Below, piece by piece: positions 11,598-23,578 of a stretch of 64,000 bases of DNA. Each line of letters starts with the position of its first letter. The stretch's first letter is position 1. This stretch comes from Cryptomeria japonica. Taxonomy: Eukaryota > Streptophyta > Pinopsida > Cupressales > Cupressaceae. The stretch is taken from assembly GCF_030272615.1 (NCBI RefSeq), contig NC_081408.1, positions 400,921,889-400,985,888 on the forward strand, given 5' to 3'. Made by a program: the position numbers and the translations under genes. The notes beneath the pieces were generated by a model that was not told the origin of the DNA, ran no database searches, and saw only the letters and a program-made list of their open reading frames with translations.

Positions 11598-12323
11598 TTA
11601 AGTCCTTTCTTGGCACAAGGCTTTTTCCTTATCTAGGATTTCCTTAACAGTGATTGGCAATAGATTGGGGTCCCTCCAGCATTGTAAGCCCATCTGCAGC
11701 CTTCCTTTAGCCACCATGGAATCCGCCACTCTATTTCCTTCTTTGAAGATGTGGTCTATGGTGAAGTCCTCCATTTTGACCAGCAAGCACCTGATATCCC
11801 TCAGAATGGGTTCCACTCTCCATCCTGTGGAAGCATTCCCTTTGATAGAGTCGATAATAACTTGAGAGTCTCCTTCGATTTCTAGATGTTTTATTCCTAT
11901 GTCATTAGCCATTTTCAGCCCCTAGAGGAGGGCCATTCGCTCAGCTTGAGTGACCGAACTTTCACTGAGGTTGCCAGCATAGGTTGCAACCATGTTCCCT
12001 AGATGATCCTTGATGACTCCACCACCAGCCTAACTGTTGCACTGAGCAGAGTCATCAAAATTCAATTTAAACTAGTTAATTCTAGGGGAAGACCACCTAG
12101 TCATCTGTCTCTTTTTCTTGGTGTTGTTGTTGAAACGATCAAAGCCAGGGGGGAGCTTCCAACTGCCAGTGATCTTGTTATCCGTCTCATCAGGAGGATA
12201 GGGGGGGATTTTCCATTTTGTAGTTTCTATATTCTCAGACATCAACTTAAAGTAGGTGAGGGCTACAGAGTCTGGAGGGGTGTCAGTGTCTCTAAAAATT
12301 CTATTGTTTCTCTCCTTCCACAA
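11598..12323 (-). pseudogene. LINE ORF2, C-terminal RNase H domain
   Basis: Follows the zinc-binding region of ORF2. Visible pieces are LNFDDSAQCNS (first catalytic Asp region), TQAERMALL (Glu), IEGDSQVIIDSIKG (Asp) and FKEGNRVADSMVAKG (last Asp), i.e. a plant RVT_3/RNase H-like domain, as in many plant L1 elements. Two or more stops separate the first half (12072-12323) from the second (11598-11912). Confidence 0.75.
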
Positions 12324-12353
12324 AGCCCAGCAGATGTGCGGAGGAATTTGTTT

Positions 12354-12992
12354 CTAAAGTTGAATGATGAGGGGATGATGGGAAGGGGGGATCCAATCAA
12401 ACACAAATTTTTTTATATTCTTGTGGAAGACCCAACATAGACCACATTTCTGAAGAGTGATAGACCAAATGTGAGCTGCAAAGGGACATAGAACAAAAAG
12501 GTGCTCAATAGATTCCTCATCCTTTTTAAATAAGCTGCATCTATTGCAGAGATGGAAACCCCTCTTTTTCAAGTTATCAAGCGTGAGGGTTTTTCCATGC
12601 ATGAGGGACCACCAAAAGAAATTAATTTTGGGAATTAACTAAGGGTTCCAGACTTTCTTCCAACCTTCCGCATCCATAGGGTGTTTTAGGAGCTGAGAGT
12701 AAGCAGATTTGACAGAGAACTGGCCCGATTGTGTCTCTTTCCAGATGAAGCTATCTTCGTTCGTGGTCATGGGAATTCTAGTTTTCAGCAATAAGAGTTG
12801 CAACTCCTGAGCCACGGGGACCAGATTTGGTTGATTGCTGTAGATGGGAACTAAGTCCTTCCAGCCATTTCCTGGGACCAAATAATCCACAGCATAATCC
12901 CCCAAGATAGCCTTGAAATGGTTCCTGATTTGATGAAAGCGAGTGTTGATTAACGGTCTATCCTCCATCCAAAAGTCCTCCCATAATCTCAC
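12354..12992 (-). pseudogene. LINE ORF2, zinc-binding region after RT (zf-RVT)
   Basis: Two consecutive frames in register hold WEDFWMEDRPL, SFIWKETQSGQFSVKSAYS, a TAA at 12639, then FFWWSLMHGKTLT and the Cys/His cluster CNRCSLFKKDEESIEHLF with a following CPFA. This is the zf-RVT module of plant L1 ORF2, which lies between RT and RNase H. Confidence 0.78.
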
Positions 12993-13223
12993 CTTTTTGC
13001 CATCTCCAAGCTACCACTTCAGACCTTCCCTGACCATCACTCTGTTCTTTAGGATGTTGTTCCATAATTTGGAGCCTTGGGGAAGGTCAGAAGTATTTAG
13101 ATTATAAAAGAAATGCTCCCGGTCCAAATACTTAGCTTTGATGATGTTGCACCAGTCTGCCTCCCCTTTAGCCAAGGTCCATCCCACCTTGGCAATTAGC
13201 GCCTTATTGAGGGCATTGATCTT

Positions 13224-14753
13224 TCATATACCCAAACCTCCCAAAGATTTGGGTAAACAAACAGTATCCCAGTTGACCAGAGCCAGGCATTTTTTTTCCT
13301 CTAAACTAGTCCATAAAAAGTTTTTTTGAATTTTTTCAAGTTTTTCTCCCATGGTCCCTGATATTTTGAACATGGAGAGGAAGTAGACCAGAATTCCCTG
13401 TAGGGAGGCTGCGAGGAGCTGAAGCTTCCCCACACTACTAAGAAATTTCCCTTTCCATCCCGCAAGCTTTTTCTACATTCTTTCCAAAATAGAGTTCCAG
13501 AAGGTGGGGGTGACTTCCTTGACCGTGAGAGGGAGCCCCAGGTAGGTCCCCAGGAGAGTAGCCATTTTGCATCCAAGGATGGAGAGAATTCTAAGTTGGA
13601 GGTCATTTGGAGTGTTAAAGAAGTAGAGATTACTCTTCTCATAGTTGATGCATTGTCCGAATGCCTTGGCATAGTCCTCCAGAAGGGTCTTCCATCCTTT
13701 AGCCTCCATGACAGAAGTTCTGCCAAAAAGGAAAGTGTCATCCACAAACTGCTGGATATTAGTAGGGGGGAGCGTGGAGGCCGCATTGAATCCTTGGAGC
13801 CTACCATTGGTGACTAGATGAGTCACATTTCTGTTTAGGACTTCAGCTATCATGATAAAAAGATAAGGGGATAAGGGGTCACCTTGCCGGATACCCTTCT
13901 CAGCTTTGAAGCCTCCCCTAGGAGTCCCATTAATCAGGATTGAGAATTGGACCGTGGTAACACATTCACGAATCATACTCACCATTTTTTGGTTAAATCC
14001 CAGTTTTAGGAGCACTTTGAAAAGAAATTCCCAATTAACCTTGTCGTAAGCTTTTGATATATCAAGTTTAAAGGCCATACCTGGTAATTTGCTCCTATCC
14101 ATGGAATGGATTATCTCATGAGTTGTAATGGTGGCATCCAGAATTTGCCATCCCGGGACAAAGCCTTTGTGAGACAGACTGATAATTTTTTCCAAGAAGG
14201 GTTTAATTCTGTTTACAATGACCTTAGAGAGAATCTTGTAAATGGTATTGCAGAGGCTTATGGGTCGATACTCCTTCAGGTAGCTGGTAGTGGTGGTCTT
14301 GGGGATGAGGACAATGAAAGTGTTGTTGATCTTTTTTAGCAGTCTCCCTATTTTGAAGAAATATTGGACAACCTTAGTAACATCATAGCTAACAATATCC
14401 CAAAAGTCCTGGAAGAAGGCCAGGGGAAAACCATCCGGGCCTGGAGTTTTATAAGCTCCCATTGCAAAGACCACCCTGTGAACTTCCTCAGTAGAGATGG
14501 GGGACAGAAGTTGCCGGTTGTCATCCTCCTTAATGGCCATCGACAATTTACTAATGAGGCAATCCTTGAGTGGTGAAGTCATTCCACCATCTGCATATAG
14601 ACTGGTGAAAAAGTCCACCACGTTCTGTCCAATCAGAGAGTCATCAGAAATCTCCTGGCCAGTTTCATCTTTAATACTTTTGATGTAGTTCCTCCTCTTG
14701 TGGTTAGAAGCCAATCTATGGAAGAAAGCAGAATTTTTGTCCCCTTCTTTCAA
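13224..14753 (-). pseudogene. LINE ORF2, reverse transcriptase
   Basis: The main frame (13473-14753) has MKEGDKNSAFFHRLAS, KTPGPDGFPLAFF, YRPISLCNTIYKILSK, FKLDISKAYDKVNW (first catalytic Asp), GIRQGDPLSPYLFIM and QFVDDTFLFG (the catalytic FADD box with Ala replaced by Val). A stop at 13473 and a frame change lead to a second piece (13224-13433) with the thumb-like LWTSLEEKKCLALVNWD and LPKSLGGLGI. Non-LTR, L1 type. In an active element it would perform target-primed reverse transcription. Confidence 0.88.
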
Positions 14754-15119
14754 CCACTAGATCCTGGATCTTTGTTTCCAGTACACTTCCTCCCTGGCAA
14801 GGATATTTTTCCAGCTTTTGCGACAATCTTCCTCCTCCCTCAAAATGGGATCCGAGGGGTTACTAATAGCCATTAAATTTTGAAGTTGTTCCAGTCTAGA
14901 TCCCAGGCCTTTTTTTCTTTTAAAGATGTCTCCAAATGTGTTCCTATTCCACCCTTTGACTTCCCTGCTGATTAACTTTATTTTCTCCCTAATTCAGAAC
15001 ATGGTAGTCCCTTGGATTGGGGTGGACCACCAGCCTCTAACCAAATCCCTGAAGCCAGGATGGGAGGCCCACATGATTTCATAGCAGAAGGGGGGGGGAC
15101 CCTGGTAGGGTTTGTCTTT

Positions 15120-15800
15120 CTAATGGAGAAGAAGGGGGTTGTGATCAGACGCCGTCCTTGGGAGGGATTTCAGGAAGGAGCTCATTCCCAAATCCCAGTT
15201 GGTGGAGATCAGGAATCTGTCCAACCTGACTTGGATGAGGTGTTTCCCTTTCTTTTTATTCAACCAAGTGAAGGGGGCACCCTGAAGGTCAATATCCACT
15301 AGGTTTGAAGCATTGATGAAGCTGGCTAGGTTGCTCATGCTATCAGAGAAATCCTCCAGGCCACCACACTTCTTAGAAGGGTAGAGGGGGGCATTGAAAT
15401 CCCCAACAAGCATAAATAGGTCCTTCTGATTAGTCATAATGATATTAGAGATATCCTCCCACAGGATCCGTCTTCCTGCCCTAGAGTTGGAAGCATAGAT
15501 GTTGAACATCTGCCAACAAAGATCACCATAGTGGAGAGAAACTGCTAGGAAATTCTGGGAGCTAGCGAATAACTTGCCTTTTATTTTAATTGGATTCCAC
15601 GAGGTAGCAATACCTCCAGACACACCCAAGGCGTCAACATACAGGTAGTCCGCTCCAGGCCAAAGTTTACCAACAATCGCAGCGAAGGTTTGGGAAGGCA
15701 TCTTAACTTCTTGAATTAGACAAATGTCGATTTTCATCTCAAGAATGAGTTGTTTTATGGTGAACTGCTTCTGGGGGCTGTTCAGACCCCTTATGTTCCA
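15120..15800 (-). pseudogene. LINE ORF2, apurinic-type endonuclease
   Basis: The N-terminus of ORF2 begins near 15800 with RGLNSPQKQFTIKQLIL, then a frame from 15737 with ICLIQEVKM (catalytic Glu), MFNIYASNS, LVGDFNAPL (GDFN motif), LVDIDLQGAPFTWLN and SDHNPLLL (SDH motif). All hallmark motifs of an L1 endonuclease are present. A stop follows at 15117-15119 and the stretch to the RT (14754-15119) has several more. Confidence 0.85.
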
Positions 15801-15829
15801 AGAGAGGAACTTGATTTCTTACTTTTTCT

Positions 15830-17404
15830 AAGTCTGTCTAGGGTCAGTTGTCTGCCCTTTGCAATGTCCCTTGCCATAACCTTGTGTCTCAGGACTCTTA
15901 CTATAGGTCTCCCAACTTTACTTTCATTTCCCCCCACATCAGCTTTCTTGGCTTTAAATTTCTTCTTCTAGGTTATCCATTCTTCATTATCTGTCTGAGG
16001 AGAACTTGGGGGCAACACTTTCACCAGAGTTGCCAGGGAGTTTCCAGAGTACTCCTCTCCATTCCTAGTTGTAGGGGAGGAAGGGGTTGAAGTGGTGGGC
16101 AAGATACTTCCAATCTTGAAAGGTTTAACCACAGCTGGGGTGGGGTCAAGGAGGACATGGGGTGAGGGGGAAGCAGAAGGGCGGGGGATAGGGGACATGA
16201 TGAGGGCTATCACCTGAGGGATCTCCCCCTCTTCCAGGGGATAGTTAGAGTTTTTTACTAGGTCCGCTAGGGATTTTAAGAACTCAACGATCTTGTCTTT
16301 GTGCTGGTAATCTTCAGGAATAGCATCCTCAGTAGTCAGCTCAGGAAGGGCTTAGGATGACGAGTCACTAGGGTTGATGGGTTCAACCCAGATGGCTTTA
16401 TTCTTGATCTTGGGTTCTGCTACCACCGGGGCTTTACAATCAGTATATGAATGCCCCTGAGTATTACACTTCTGGCAGTACAGGGTGGCATTTTTGTAAA
16501 CAATGGCCTGGGACCATTTTCCCCATTTGGACTTTAGGGAGATAAAGTTTGGGAGGGCTTTGTTAATCGTAACATTGACACAGAAGCGAGCATACACTAA
16601 CCTAGACTTGTTGAGAGTGACCGATTCCTTTGCAAAAAAGCAACCAAATGAGTTTCCTATCCAGCGGAAGATTTGTTCATCCCGAAACTCTAGGGGGAGT
16701 CCAGGTAGTCTCACCCACACTGGGGCCATGTGGTTTAGTTTTGCAGAGGGGTCAAAACTAGGTTTCCATTTAGCCATGGTTAGGAAGTGCTTTCCATAAG
16801 CCCAGGACCCTGACAGGACATAAACTAGATCCTCCTCAGTGATAAATTTGAATAGAAAGAGTCCCCCCGATATGGCTGAAACCTCCAGGCTTCCTTTAAG
16901 CTTCCAGCGTGATTTTTCCCAATGCTTGACCATATCGATAGAAGGTAGGAAGGAGAAGAAATGACCAACTATTACCAGGTGAAGGGAGGTGGCGATTCTG
17001 TCCATCAGGTTGTCCGGGAGTTTGATCTCCGTTTCGTCTTCCGTTTGGGAGAAGGAGGCCATAGCATCAAGAGGGATCAAATTTGTTGACCCAAGGAGGG
17101 TGTTCTTCCAGGTAGACTTGGGATTCACCTCCACAATATCCTTATCCGTCTGACCGATAGAAGTTTTTGATCCAAGATGAGGTATATTCCTTTCCTCCCC
17201 TTTCGATCCAAAATCAGTCAGACCTGGAGGAGTGGAAAGGGTGTGAAGACTGTCATTTTCTTCCGTATGGTCCACAGAATGTGGGGACCCCGCAACAGGC
17301 CCAGAAGCATGCGCTCCGACCATGGAATCGAGCGTTGGGTCCAGTAGGGGAGGGGGGGCCTTCCCAGAGGGGGCGAACATCCAGGAACACATAATCAAAC
17401 TCAA
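15830..17404 (-). pseudogene. LINE ORF1, RNA-binding protein with CCHC knuckle
   Basis: The 350-codon frame from 17404 holds a DUF4283-like domain (LHLVIVGHFFSFLPSIDMV, GLFLFKFITEEDL, PVWVRLPGLPLEF, YARFCVNVTI) and a CCHC knuckle CQKCNTQGHSYTDC near 16430-16475. This arrangement is typical of plant L1 ORF1, which packages LINE RNA. After a TAA at 16352 the frame continues with a Pro/Ser-rich tail (15968-16213) and further stops to about 15830. Confidence 0.82.
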
Positions 17405-17534
17405 AACGGGTGGGAAAGTTGCATGCTATGTAAATAATAACAAATTAAAATATAAAAAACTAAGCCATAACAACTAACCTGCAAGAAAATTCTGAAATGA
17501 TTAGTTTACATTGTTTTTCGCCCAAGACAACTTG

Positions 17535-18828
17535 GTTACTGGCAGGATTTAATGATTGATTTACATTGTTTTTGGCCTAAGACAACTTGGTTGATCATTG
17601 AATTGTGGGTTTATGTTATGAATTTATTGTATTATCTTTTAGATGGCCGACCCAAATGATTAGGTCTTAGGTTGGTATAAGTATGATGTAAGATCTCTTT
17701 GTATCATAGGTCAAGGTTATGGGATTATCTGTGTGTGAATAATGTTGTAATCATATGCAGAAGGTTTGGTCAATCATAGGTGATCAAATTGGGTTTGTGT
17801 AAGAGGTTTAAGACCTTCGATACTGAGCTTAACTAAAACTGTTCTCAGGCATAGGAGATGTTATCTTTACAGTTCACTCTTCTTTCCGGATTGTAGTCTG
17901 GATTTATTTTGTAGTCAGTGAGGCTCCTTTTGTGATGAGCAGTGCACTCTAGGCTATTGGCCTTCCTGCATATGTAGGCCCCTCATATTGTAATCACATA
18001 CTTACTACAAAAGTATTATTTGACTGTGGGTAGGCTTCCCACCATGGTTTTTCCTTTTACTAGGTTTTCCACGTACAAATCTTGGTGTCATGTGTTATGG
18101 ATGGATGGTAACTGCTCTGTGATTTATGTTTATGTTTAATTACTATATGAGTCATTTCAGTATTTGGTTTATGCATGTTCCCGATGTGTTACTGGCGGGA
18201 TTTAATGATTGGTTTACATTGTTTTTGGCCTAAGACAACTTGGTTGATCATTGGATTGTGGGTTTATGTTATGAATATATTGTATTATCTTTTAGATGGC
18301 TGACCCAAATGTTTAGGTCTTGGGCTGGTATAAATATGATGTAAGATCTCTTTGTATCATAGGTCAAGGTTATGGGATTATTTGTGTGCGAATAATGTTG
18401 TAATCATATGTAGAAGGTTTGGTCAATCATAGGTGATCAAATTGGGTTTGTGTAATAGGTTTAAGACCTTCAATACTGAGCTTAATTGAAATTGTTCTCA
18501 GGCATAGGAGATGCTATCTTTACATTTCACTCTTCTTTCCGGATTGTAGTCTGGATTTATTTTGTAGTCAGTGAGGCTCCTTTTGTGATGAGCAGTGCAC
18601 TCTAGGCTATTGGCCTTCCTGTATATGGAGGCCCCTCATATTGTAATCACATGCTTACTACAGAAGTATTATTTGACTATGGGTAGGCTTCCCACCATGG
18701 TTTTTCCCTTTACCAATTTTTCCACGTACAAATCATGGTGTCATGTGTTATGGATGGATGGTAATTGCTCTGTGATTTATGTTTATGTTTAATTGCTATA
18801 TCATTCATTTCAGTATTTGGTTTATGCA
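17535..18828. repeat. 653-bp tandem duplication inside the LTR at 9004-18950
   Basis: The sequence beginning GTTACTGGCAGGATTTAATG at 17535 recurs at 18188 as GTTACTGGCGGGATTTAATG, and both copies run to CATTTCAGTATTTGGTTTATG. By eye they differ by a few per cent. A partial third copy of the start (TTTACATTGTTTTTCGCCCA) lies at about 17505-17535. The units contain LTR-type strings (CCCACCATGGTTTTTCC, TTTTCCACGTACAAATC). Confidence 0.9.
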
Positions 18829-18950
18829 TTTTAGTATTGATTTTGTGTGTTCTGGTAATAAGGTTTTGAATGCTTAAAGTTTTGTAATTCGATGATAACT
18901 GATTCACCCCCCCCTCTCAGTTGTCCTCTGGTTATCTGATTTGTCTAACA

Positions 18951-19300
18951 ACCATTTATCAAAGGAAGACTATTGAGTTGCAAGGTTGCAAGAGCTTTAA
19001 ATGCTCGATGAAAAGCGACAAACTACTGTAAATCACTTGCAAGGCTACCAGAATAGACTAAGAAGGAAATACAATAAATGAGTACGACCAATAATTTTTT
19101 AAGTGGGAGATCTAGTTCTCAAGGAGAACCAAAGGAACCTAGCAAAGCGTGAAAAGCCAGGGAAGTTTGAACCTAATAGGCTAGGTCCTTTCATCATAAC
19201 AAGGGTCATAGGAAATGAAGCATATAACTTGGCTACCATGGAGGGAGATCTAATCCCTAACCCTATGAACAACATGCACCTTAAACGATACTACATCTAA
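18951..19300 (+). pseudogene. Integrase C-terminus, element A
   Basis: Resumes A's integrase after the insertion: HLSKEDY, a TGA, then VARLQEL-like residues, matching element B. The last 65 codons (19103-19300) are open: VGDLVLKENQRNL, GKFEPNRLGPFIITRVIG (the GPY/F-type module) and NNMHLKRYYI before a TAA. The matching end of B is at 34432-34633 and closes similarly, with MHLKRFYA. Confidence 0.8.
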
Positions 19301-21830
19301 GGGTTGGGTTAGTTTAGGTTTTACTTTCCGCATTGCATTTCATTTTATTAAAAGCACTGCATTACATATAGTTTCTTTTCAAATGCATCACATTCACAAA
19401 ATTTTTGCATTTACATATAGCAACATCAATAAAACAAGGCCATTGTCCAAGTTTATCATGTGTTTGCATTCAAGAGAAACAAGGGTCATCTCCTTTCTTA
19501 TATATTCAGGCATGAAGTCTTTGAGATCCTAAGGTCATTCATTTTCAACATTACCCTATGATGAAACTTTACTTATGGTTGGGTAGTGATTTCACTATTT
19601 GAGACTTGTTAACCCAAAGTCTATCAATTGCTATATCTCAAACACATTAACAAAATCTCTAATTCATTAGAGACACCTAGTTGATCATATGACTAATGAA
19701 AAATAAAAAAATTCTACTTCAGTGCCATTGTAATTGTCACACCCATGTAGGTTTCATTACTTACAAGTCAAGGCAAGAAAATAAAAAAGAAAAAATGCTC
19801 TGCCAAATATTCATCTCAAGGGAAAAGAGCAATGATATATAACTGAAATATCATGCATACAGATGCAATAAAAAGATTGACTATGGTAACATGTGAGTAA
19901 CTCCATCAGGGATATGGACACCTATTGGCAATGGAGAAATATTCAAGAGATTATAGTCTATAACCTCGTCAGAGCTCTAAAATTTTTTTGGCAATGAGGC
20001 TCTATTCGGGATGCTTTTGAAGTTAGAATAATCCACGTAGCTAGTCATATAGGATGCTAAGGATCTTTAGTGAACACAAGAGCGAGAATTAACTCATTTG
20101 CACACACATGGGAAAAAGAAGATCAAAGTTTCAAGAACCAATGGGTAAGTTTTTAGTCTCTCCATTTTTAAATCCTAGTCACTAAGTGTGTTAAATTGGA
20201 TGTTCCAAGAGACCTTAAGGATTGATTGACTGCTTATCTATGAAATTTTTTGCACCTTCAATTCAATTGGTGTATTACAGAATGATAAACAAACATAGTT
20301 ATCCTTGTTCGAATAGGAAATGCATCTTCATCATGCATATCGCATTAACATAGGTCATGTCAAAAATTCATTGTCTCCACATGCATTCTGCATATCATTA
20401 TGTCATATAAGTCTGCATATTGGGGGCATAGTTGAAAAATCATAAAAAACATATAAAGTCCTGAAAAAAAATTAAAAAACATTGAAAAACACAAAGAATC
20501 AATCCAAAAACATTTAGATAAAGTCCTAAAAAAATAAACGAAAAAACGTTCAAATATCGATCCATAAAATAAAATAAAAACAATAAAAAACCAATCAATC
20601 AAAAAACTTGCAATAAAATCTCTTTCAAGAATCAAACACCCTAGCAGATATCTAGCAAATGCTTCCCGTGAAGTTAATGAAGGATACAACTATCCAATCA
20701 AACATCTGCAATCAACTGATCAAACTGTCTTATCAATCGTATCAAATCCATATCAAGTGATCATTGTCTTGTCTTAAATAGAGATGGATACACTTGAAAT
20801 CAGATAGATCAATCTTAAATGGGGTCCAAACTTTCTAAGATCAGACATTATCAACTATCACATCAAACAACTAAGAACGAAGGCACAGATTAGTATAGCT
20901 GTTGAATTTTGTCCAGGTTAGTCTCTATATTTTATCATTTGGTGACAGATTATGTTCCTATGCTACTCAAGGATGCCCACAAGTGACTAGAGGAGCCATG
21001 ATGGGCATTATATTTTTCTTTGTTTGTTGTTTGTGGTGTGAACCAATGAAGTTATGGGGAAATTTCTATAGTGGTTGTTTGTGATAGGAGCATTCATCTT
21101 GTGAATGCTACGCATACCTCAACCCCTAACGTAATTCCCAGAATGGAGGGTTCACTCCTTGCCTACTACGTGTTTGTTTCTTCAATGAGATATATTTACA
21201 TCTTAGTTCCTTATACCCTAATGTACTAAGCTCCATTTTTCCATAATAAAGCTCAGTGATGAATATATTGCACAATAAATAATGACACAAGTTCATGAAT
21301 CAATCATTCTTATTTTATCTCATTTGCTTATTTCTAGTTTGTTGATACTTTTCTCATCATCTCTTTCTAAATCATTTTCTATCATATAATATTATTCTTT
21401 CATCAATTTATTCTCTCTTTCATCTTACTAACATTTCTTCAAAAGTATATTTGAGTCAAAATAGATAAAGCAATATTCTGACATTATCAAACAAAAACAG
21501 ATTGTATACATTGCATTCATTCTAGGTTACATTCATACAAAATAGATTGCATTCATTCTAGGTTACATTCATACAAAATAGATTGCATTCACTCTAGGTT
21601 ACATTCATACAATATAGATTGTATTCATTTAATCATATCCATCATATTTGTATCATGTAAAATTACATTGAATTAATCATTGCATCATAAACATATAGAA
21701 ATAATTGCATTAAATAATATATATATATATCATATAGACATGCATCACATAACACATAGAATCATACATCATATAAAGAACGTAAAGCATAATAGATCAT
21801 AGTCAAAAAACTGCATATCATATATATAAC
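19301..21830 (+). other. Long non-coding stretch of element A between integrase and antisense PMD
   Basis: About 2.5 kb of AT-rich sequence with no supportable gene. It contains a polypurine-like tract GCATATTGGGGGCATAG at 20412-20430 (B has GCATATTGGGGCATA at about 35283) and a 36-bp minisatellite at 21492-21630. A post-integrase spacer of this kind is known in Tat-lineage elements with extra ORFs. Confidence 0.5.
21492..21630. repeat. 36-bp minisatellite
   Basis: Units carrying GATTGCATTCATTCTAGGTT recur with the GCATTC start at 21513, 21549 and 21585, i.e. a period of 36 bp, with degenerate flanks. It lies in the spacer just downstream (in the antisense sense) of the PMD ORF. Confidence 0.9.
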
Positions 21831-23578
21831 TCAAAAATGATAATGTGTCAGAATAAAATCATCATAAAAGGCCCAAAGGCTCAAATAATATGATCTCAAT
21901 GTCTCAACCCACACTGCCTCTGTCTCCAGGTGGATCTTGCCTACTAGATCCTGCCCCGAGATGTCCCAAAGATGTCTGAGGTGGACCCATAACACCACTG
22001 CTGCTACTCCTCCATGACATAGACCTACTAGGACTTGAATGACCTCTAAACTCACTAAATCTAACAGCTCTTTGTGCCTCAGGTATGAAACTATGGTAAA
22101 GTTTTCTATAATATAAGGCCTCCTGTGCAGCGTGGTAAAGTTTGTCAGACTGTGAGCATACATCTATACTCGAAGCAAGATTTTGTTCATAAGCAGCCTA
22201 AACCAACTGCATCTGCCTTACTGGATCATCTCTCCCTCTAGAGACGATCTCTCTCATTGGCTATCTAGTCCTCTCTCTCTCTAGCACACCATAATCCTTG
22301 CAAAATAGATCTCTCTCAACACCATGTCACCCCCTCAGTCTCACCACCTCATCCTCTAGACTCCAAATCCCTACTCTAAGAATTTGTGGATCGTCGTCAT
22401 CTCCGTCACCACCTCATCCTCCATCCCCTCCACCCTCTGTAGTTGGTGCATCCTCTAACTCAAGCATATCATCATCATCCCCATCCTCGCTACTCGATGA
22501 TCCTGATGTAGAATCATCATCATCTCCACTGCTGCTAGACTCAGTGTCTCCACTGATGTCTATATCCTTGCCTCCCTCCTCATCTACACCACCCTCCTCA
22601 TCTCCTCCTCCACCCTCATCTCCTTCATCATCTCCCACCCTCTCTTCCCTATCAACCCTCCTCCGCTCTCTCGAATGACATATCTGCTGAGATGTGATAG
22701 GAACTTTCGGATCAGTAAGTGGAACAGGTCTATGTCTATCCCACCATGCATCATACTGAGGTGCAATCCCTAGATCTGCAACACCTATCCTCCAACCCCA
22801 CTTTATAGCCTAAAGTACATCAAACTCTACAGCAACCACATGTGGTTGAATACAAGCACTCCAATCTGAAACCTCACTAGAAACAAGAGCAAAATAAGTT
22901 GTGATAGTAGGTACTGCTTGTACCTCTCCAAATTGTCTAAGTACCCATCCTGGTAGGTATATCTCAATGATCCTTTGCTTCTCCACAATCCTCCCAATGA
23001 GATATGTCTATTGTCTACAGAACAATAAATATTGAGCATCATCTGCCCAACAGGGGCAATCCAAGTAAGGTCTCCAAATGAAATGCTGAAAGATGTCAAG
23101 ATAATGATGCCAGTACAATGTGTTACCCGAACCCCTGTGTCTAATATCGGGTGTATATCTATAAACATATGGCTCCTCAGGTTGCAAGTCAACATGAATA
23201 ACTGGCCTTGAAATAGAAATGTGCTCCCAAGCCCAAGCCTAGAGAAATGTAATGCCACAACTGACAGATCTGTATCCCAAGTAAACAATGTTGTGCATCT
23301 GGTAATAAACCATCACTAAAAGACAAGGACCCCAAGAATACACTTGTTGATGAACAATCATACCATGGAGTGCTTTGCCCCATCCAACTGGGAATTTGTG
23401 ACCTCTCCTATCAGGGATGAGCACAGGGCCTACACAATGCCTACAATACTGCATAATACTATAGTGAGATCATCGTAATCTAAATGAGCCCATGGTAAAT
23501 CATAATGACCACTAATTTGGAAGTCCTACTCATCACACTCAAAAAGGGCACATAGACCTGCGATACCATCATTGTGAT
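21831..23578 (-). pseudogene. Antisense plant mobile domain (PMD) ORF, element A
   Basis: Read on the minus strand in several frames: WGKALHGMIVHQQVYSWG, MHNIVYLGYRSVSCGITF, AWAWEHISISRP, a conserved WRPYL, then WVLRQFGEVQAVP and AWWDRHRPVPL. The W-E-H and RQFG-x-x-Q-x-x-P motifs are characteristic of the aminotransferase-like PMD family, which occurs in plant mobile elements and in MAIN-type host proteins. A strongly acidic tail (22414-22638, Asp/Glu/Ser/Gly) and a helical C-terminus (EALYYRKLYHSF) follow. Several frameshifts and stops break it. At its 5' end it is cut by element B at 23579. Confidence 0.72.

Larger units (their letters stand above)
9475..17440 (-). mobile_element. L1-type LINE, minus strand, broken
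   Basis: On the minus strand: ORF1 (DUF4283-like plus CCHC knuckle), ORF2 (endonuclease, RT, zinc-binding region, RNase H), a further 430-codon ORF, then a 3' end reading TTGGCTACTTTTATTATC followed by a run of five A at about 9475-9479. That ending is typical of plant L1 3' UTRs. The 5' end is approximate. I could not find a target-site duplication by eye. The host sequence is the LTR at 9004-18950. Confidence 0.75.
9004..18950 (+). mobile_element. LTR-like insertion in A's integrase, itself carrying a LINE
   Basis: Starts TGTTGGTAAT at 9004 and ends TCTAACA at 18944-18950, preceded by TTCACCCCCCCCTCTCAG, the same kind of LTR terminus as in F and E. Removing it restores A's integrase frame: codons read LKY before it and HLSKEDY after. 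Outside the LINE only about 470 bp on the left and 1.5 kb on the right remain, with no coding region of an LTR element, so a solo LTR is most likely. The flanking 5-mers AATAC and ACCAT do not match, so the target duplication is eroded or the exact end is off by a few bases. Confidence 0.65.
2407..23578 (+). mobile_element. Element A: old, degenerate Tat-type Ty3/gypsy retrotransposon
   Basis: Order read on the + strand: leader, Gag C-terminus, protease, G-patch, RT, RNase H, aRNH, integrase, long non-coding stretch, antisense PMD ORF. From 3073 to about 7370 all domains lie in one frame, interrupted only by stop codons, so the ancestor had one Gag-Pol frame. The dual RNase H identifies the Tat lineage. 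The 5' LTR is not recognised, and most of Gag is missing compared with element B. It is interrupted at 9004-18950 by an LTR plus LINE, and at 23579 by element B. Its 3' LTR should lie beyond the right edge of the window. Confidence 0.8.

Noticed and set aside
8999-18955. Target-site duplication for the LTR in A's integrase
   Set aside because: The 5-mers next to the TG and CA termini (AATAC and ACCAT) do not match; a shifted reading gives a 3 of 5 match only, so I do not claim it.
22298-22678. Ser/Pro-rich + strand frame of 126 codons
   Set aside because: It is the complement of the acidic Asp/Glu/Ser tail of A's antisense PMD ORF; low-complexity sequence keeps both strands open.
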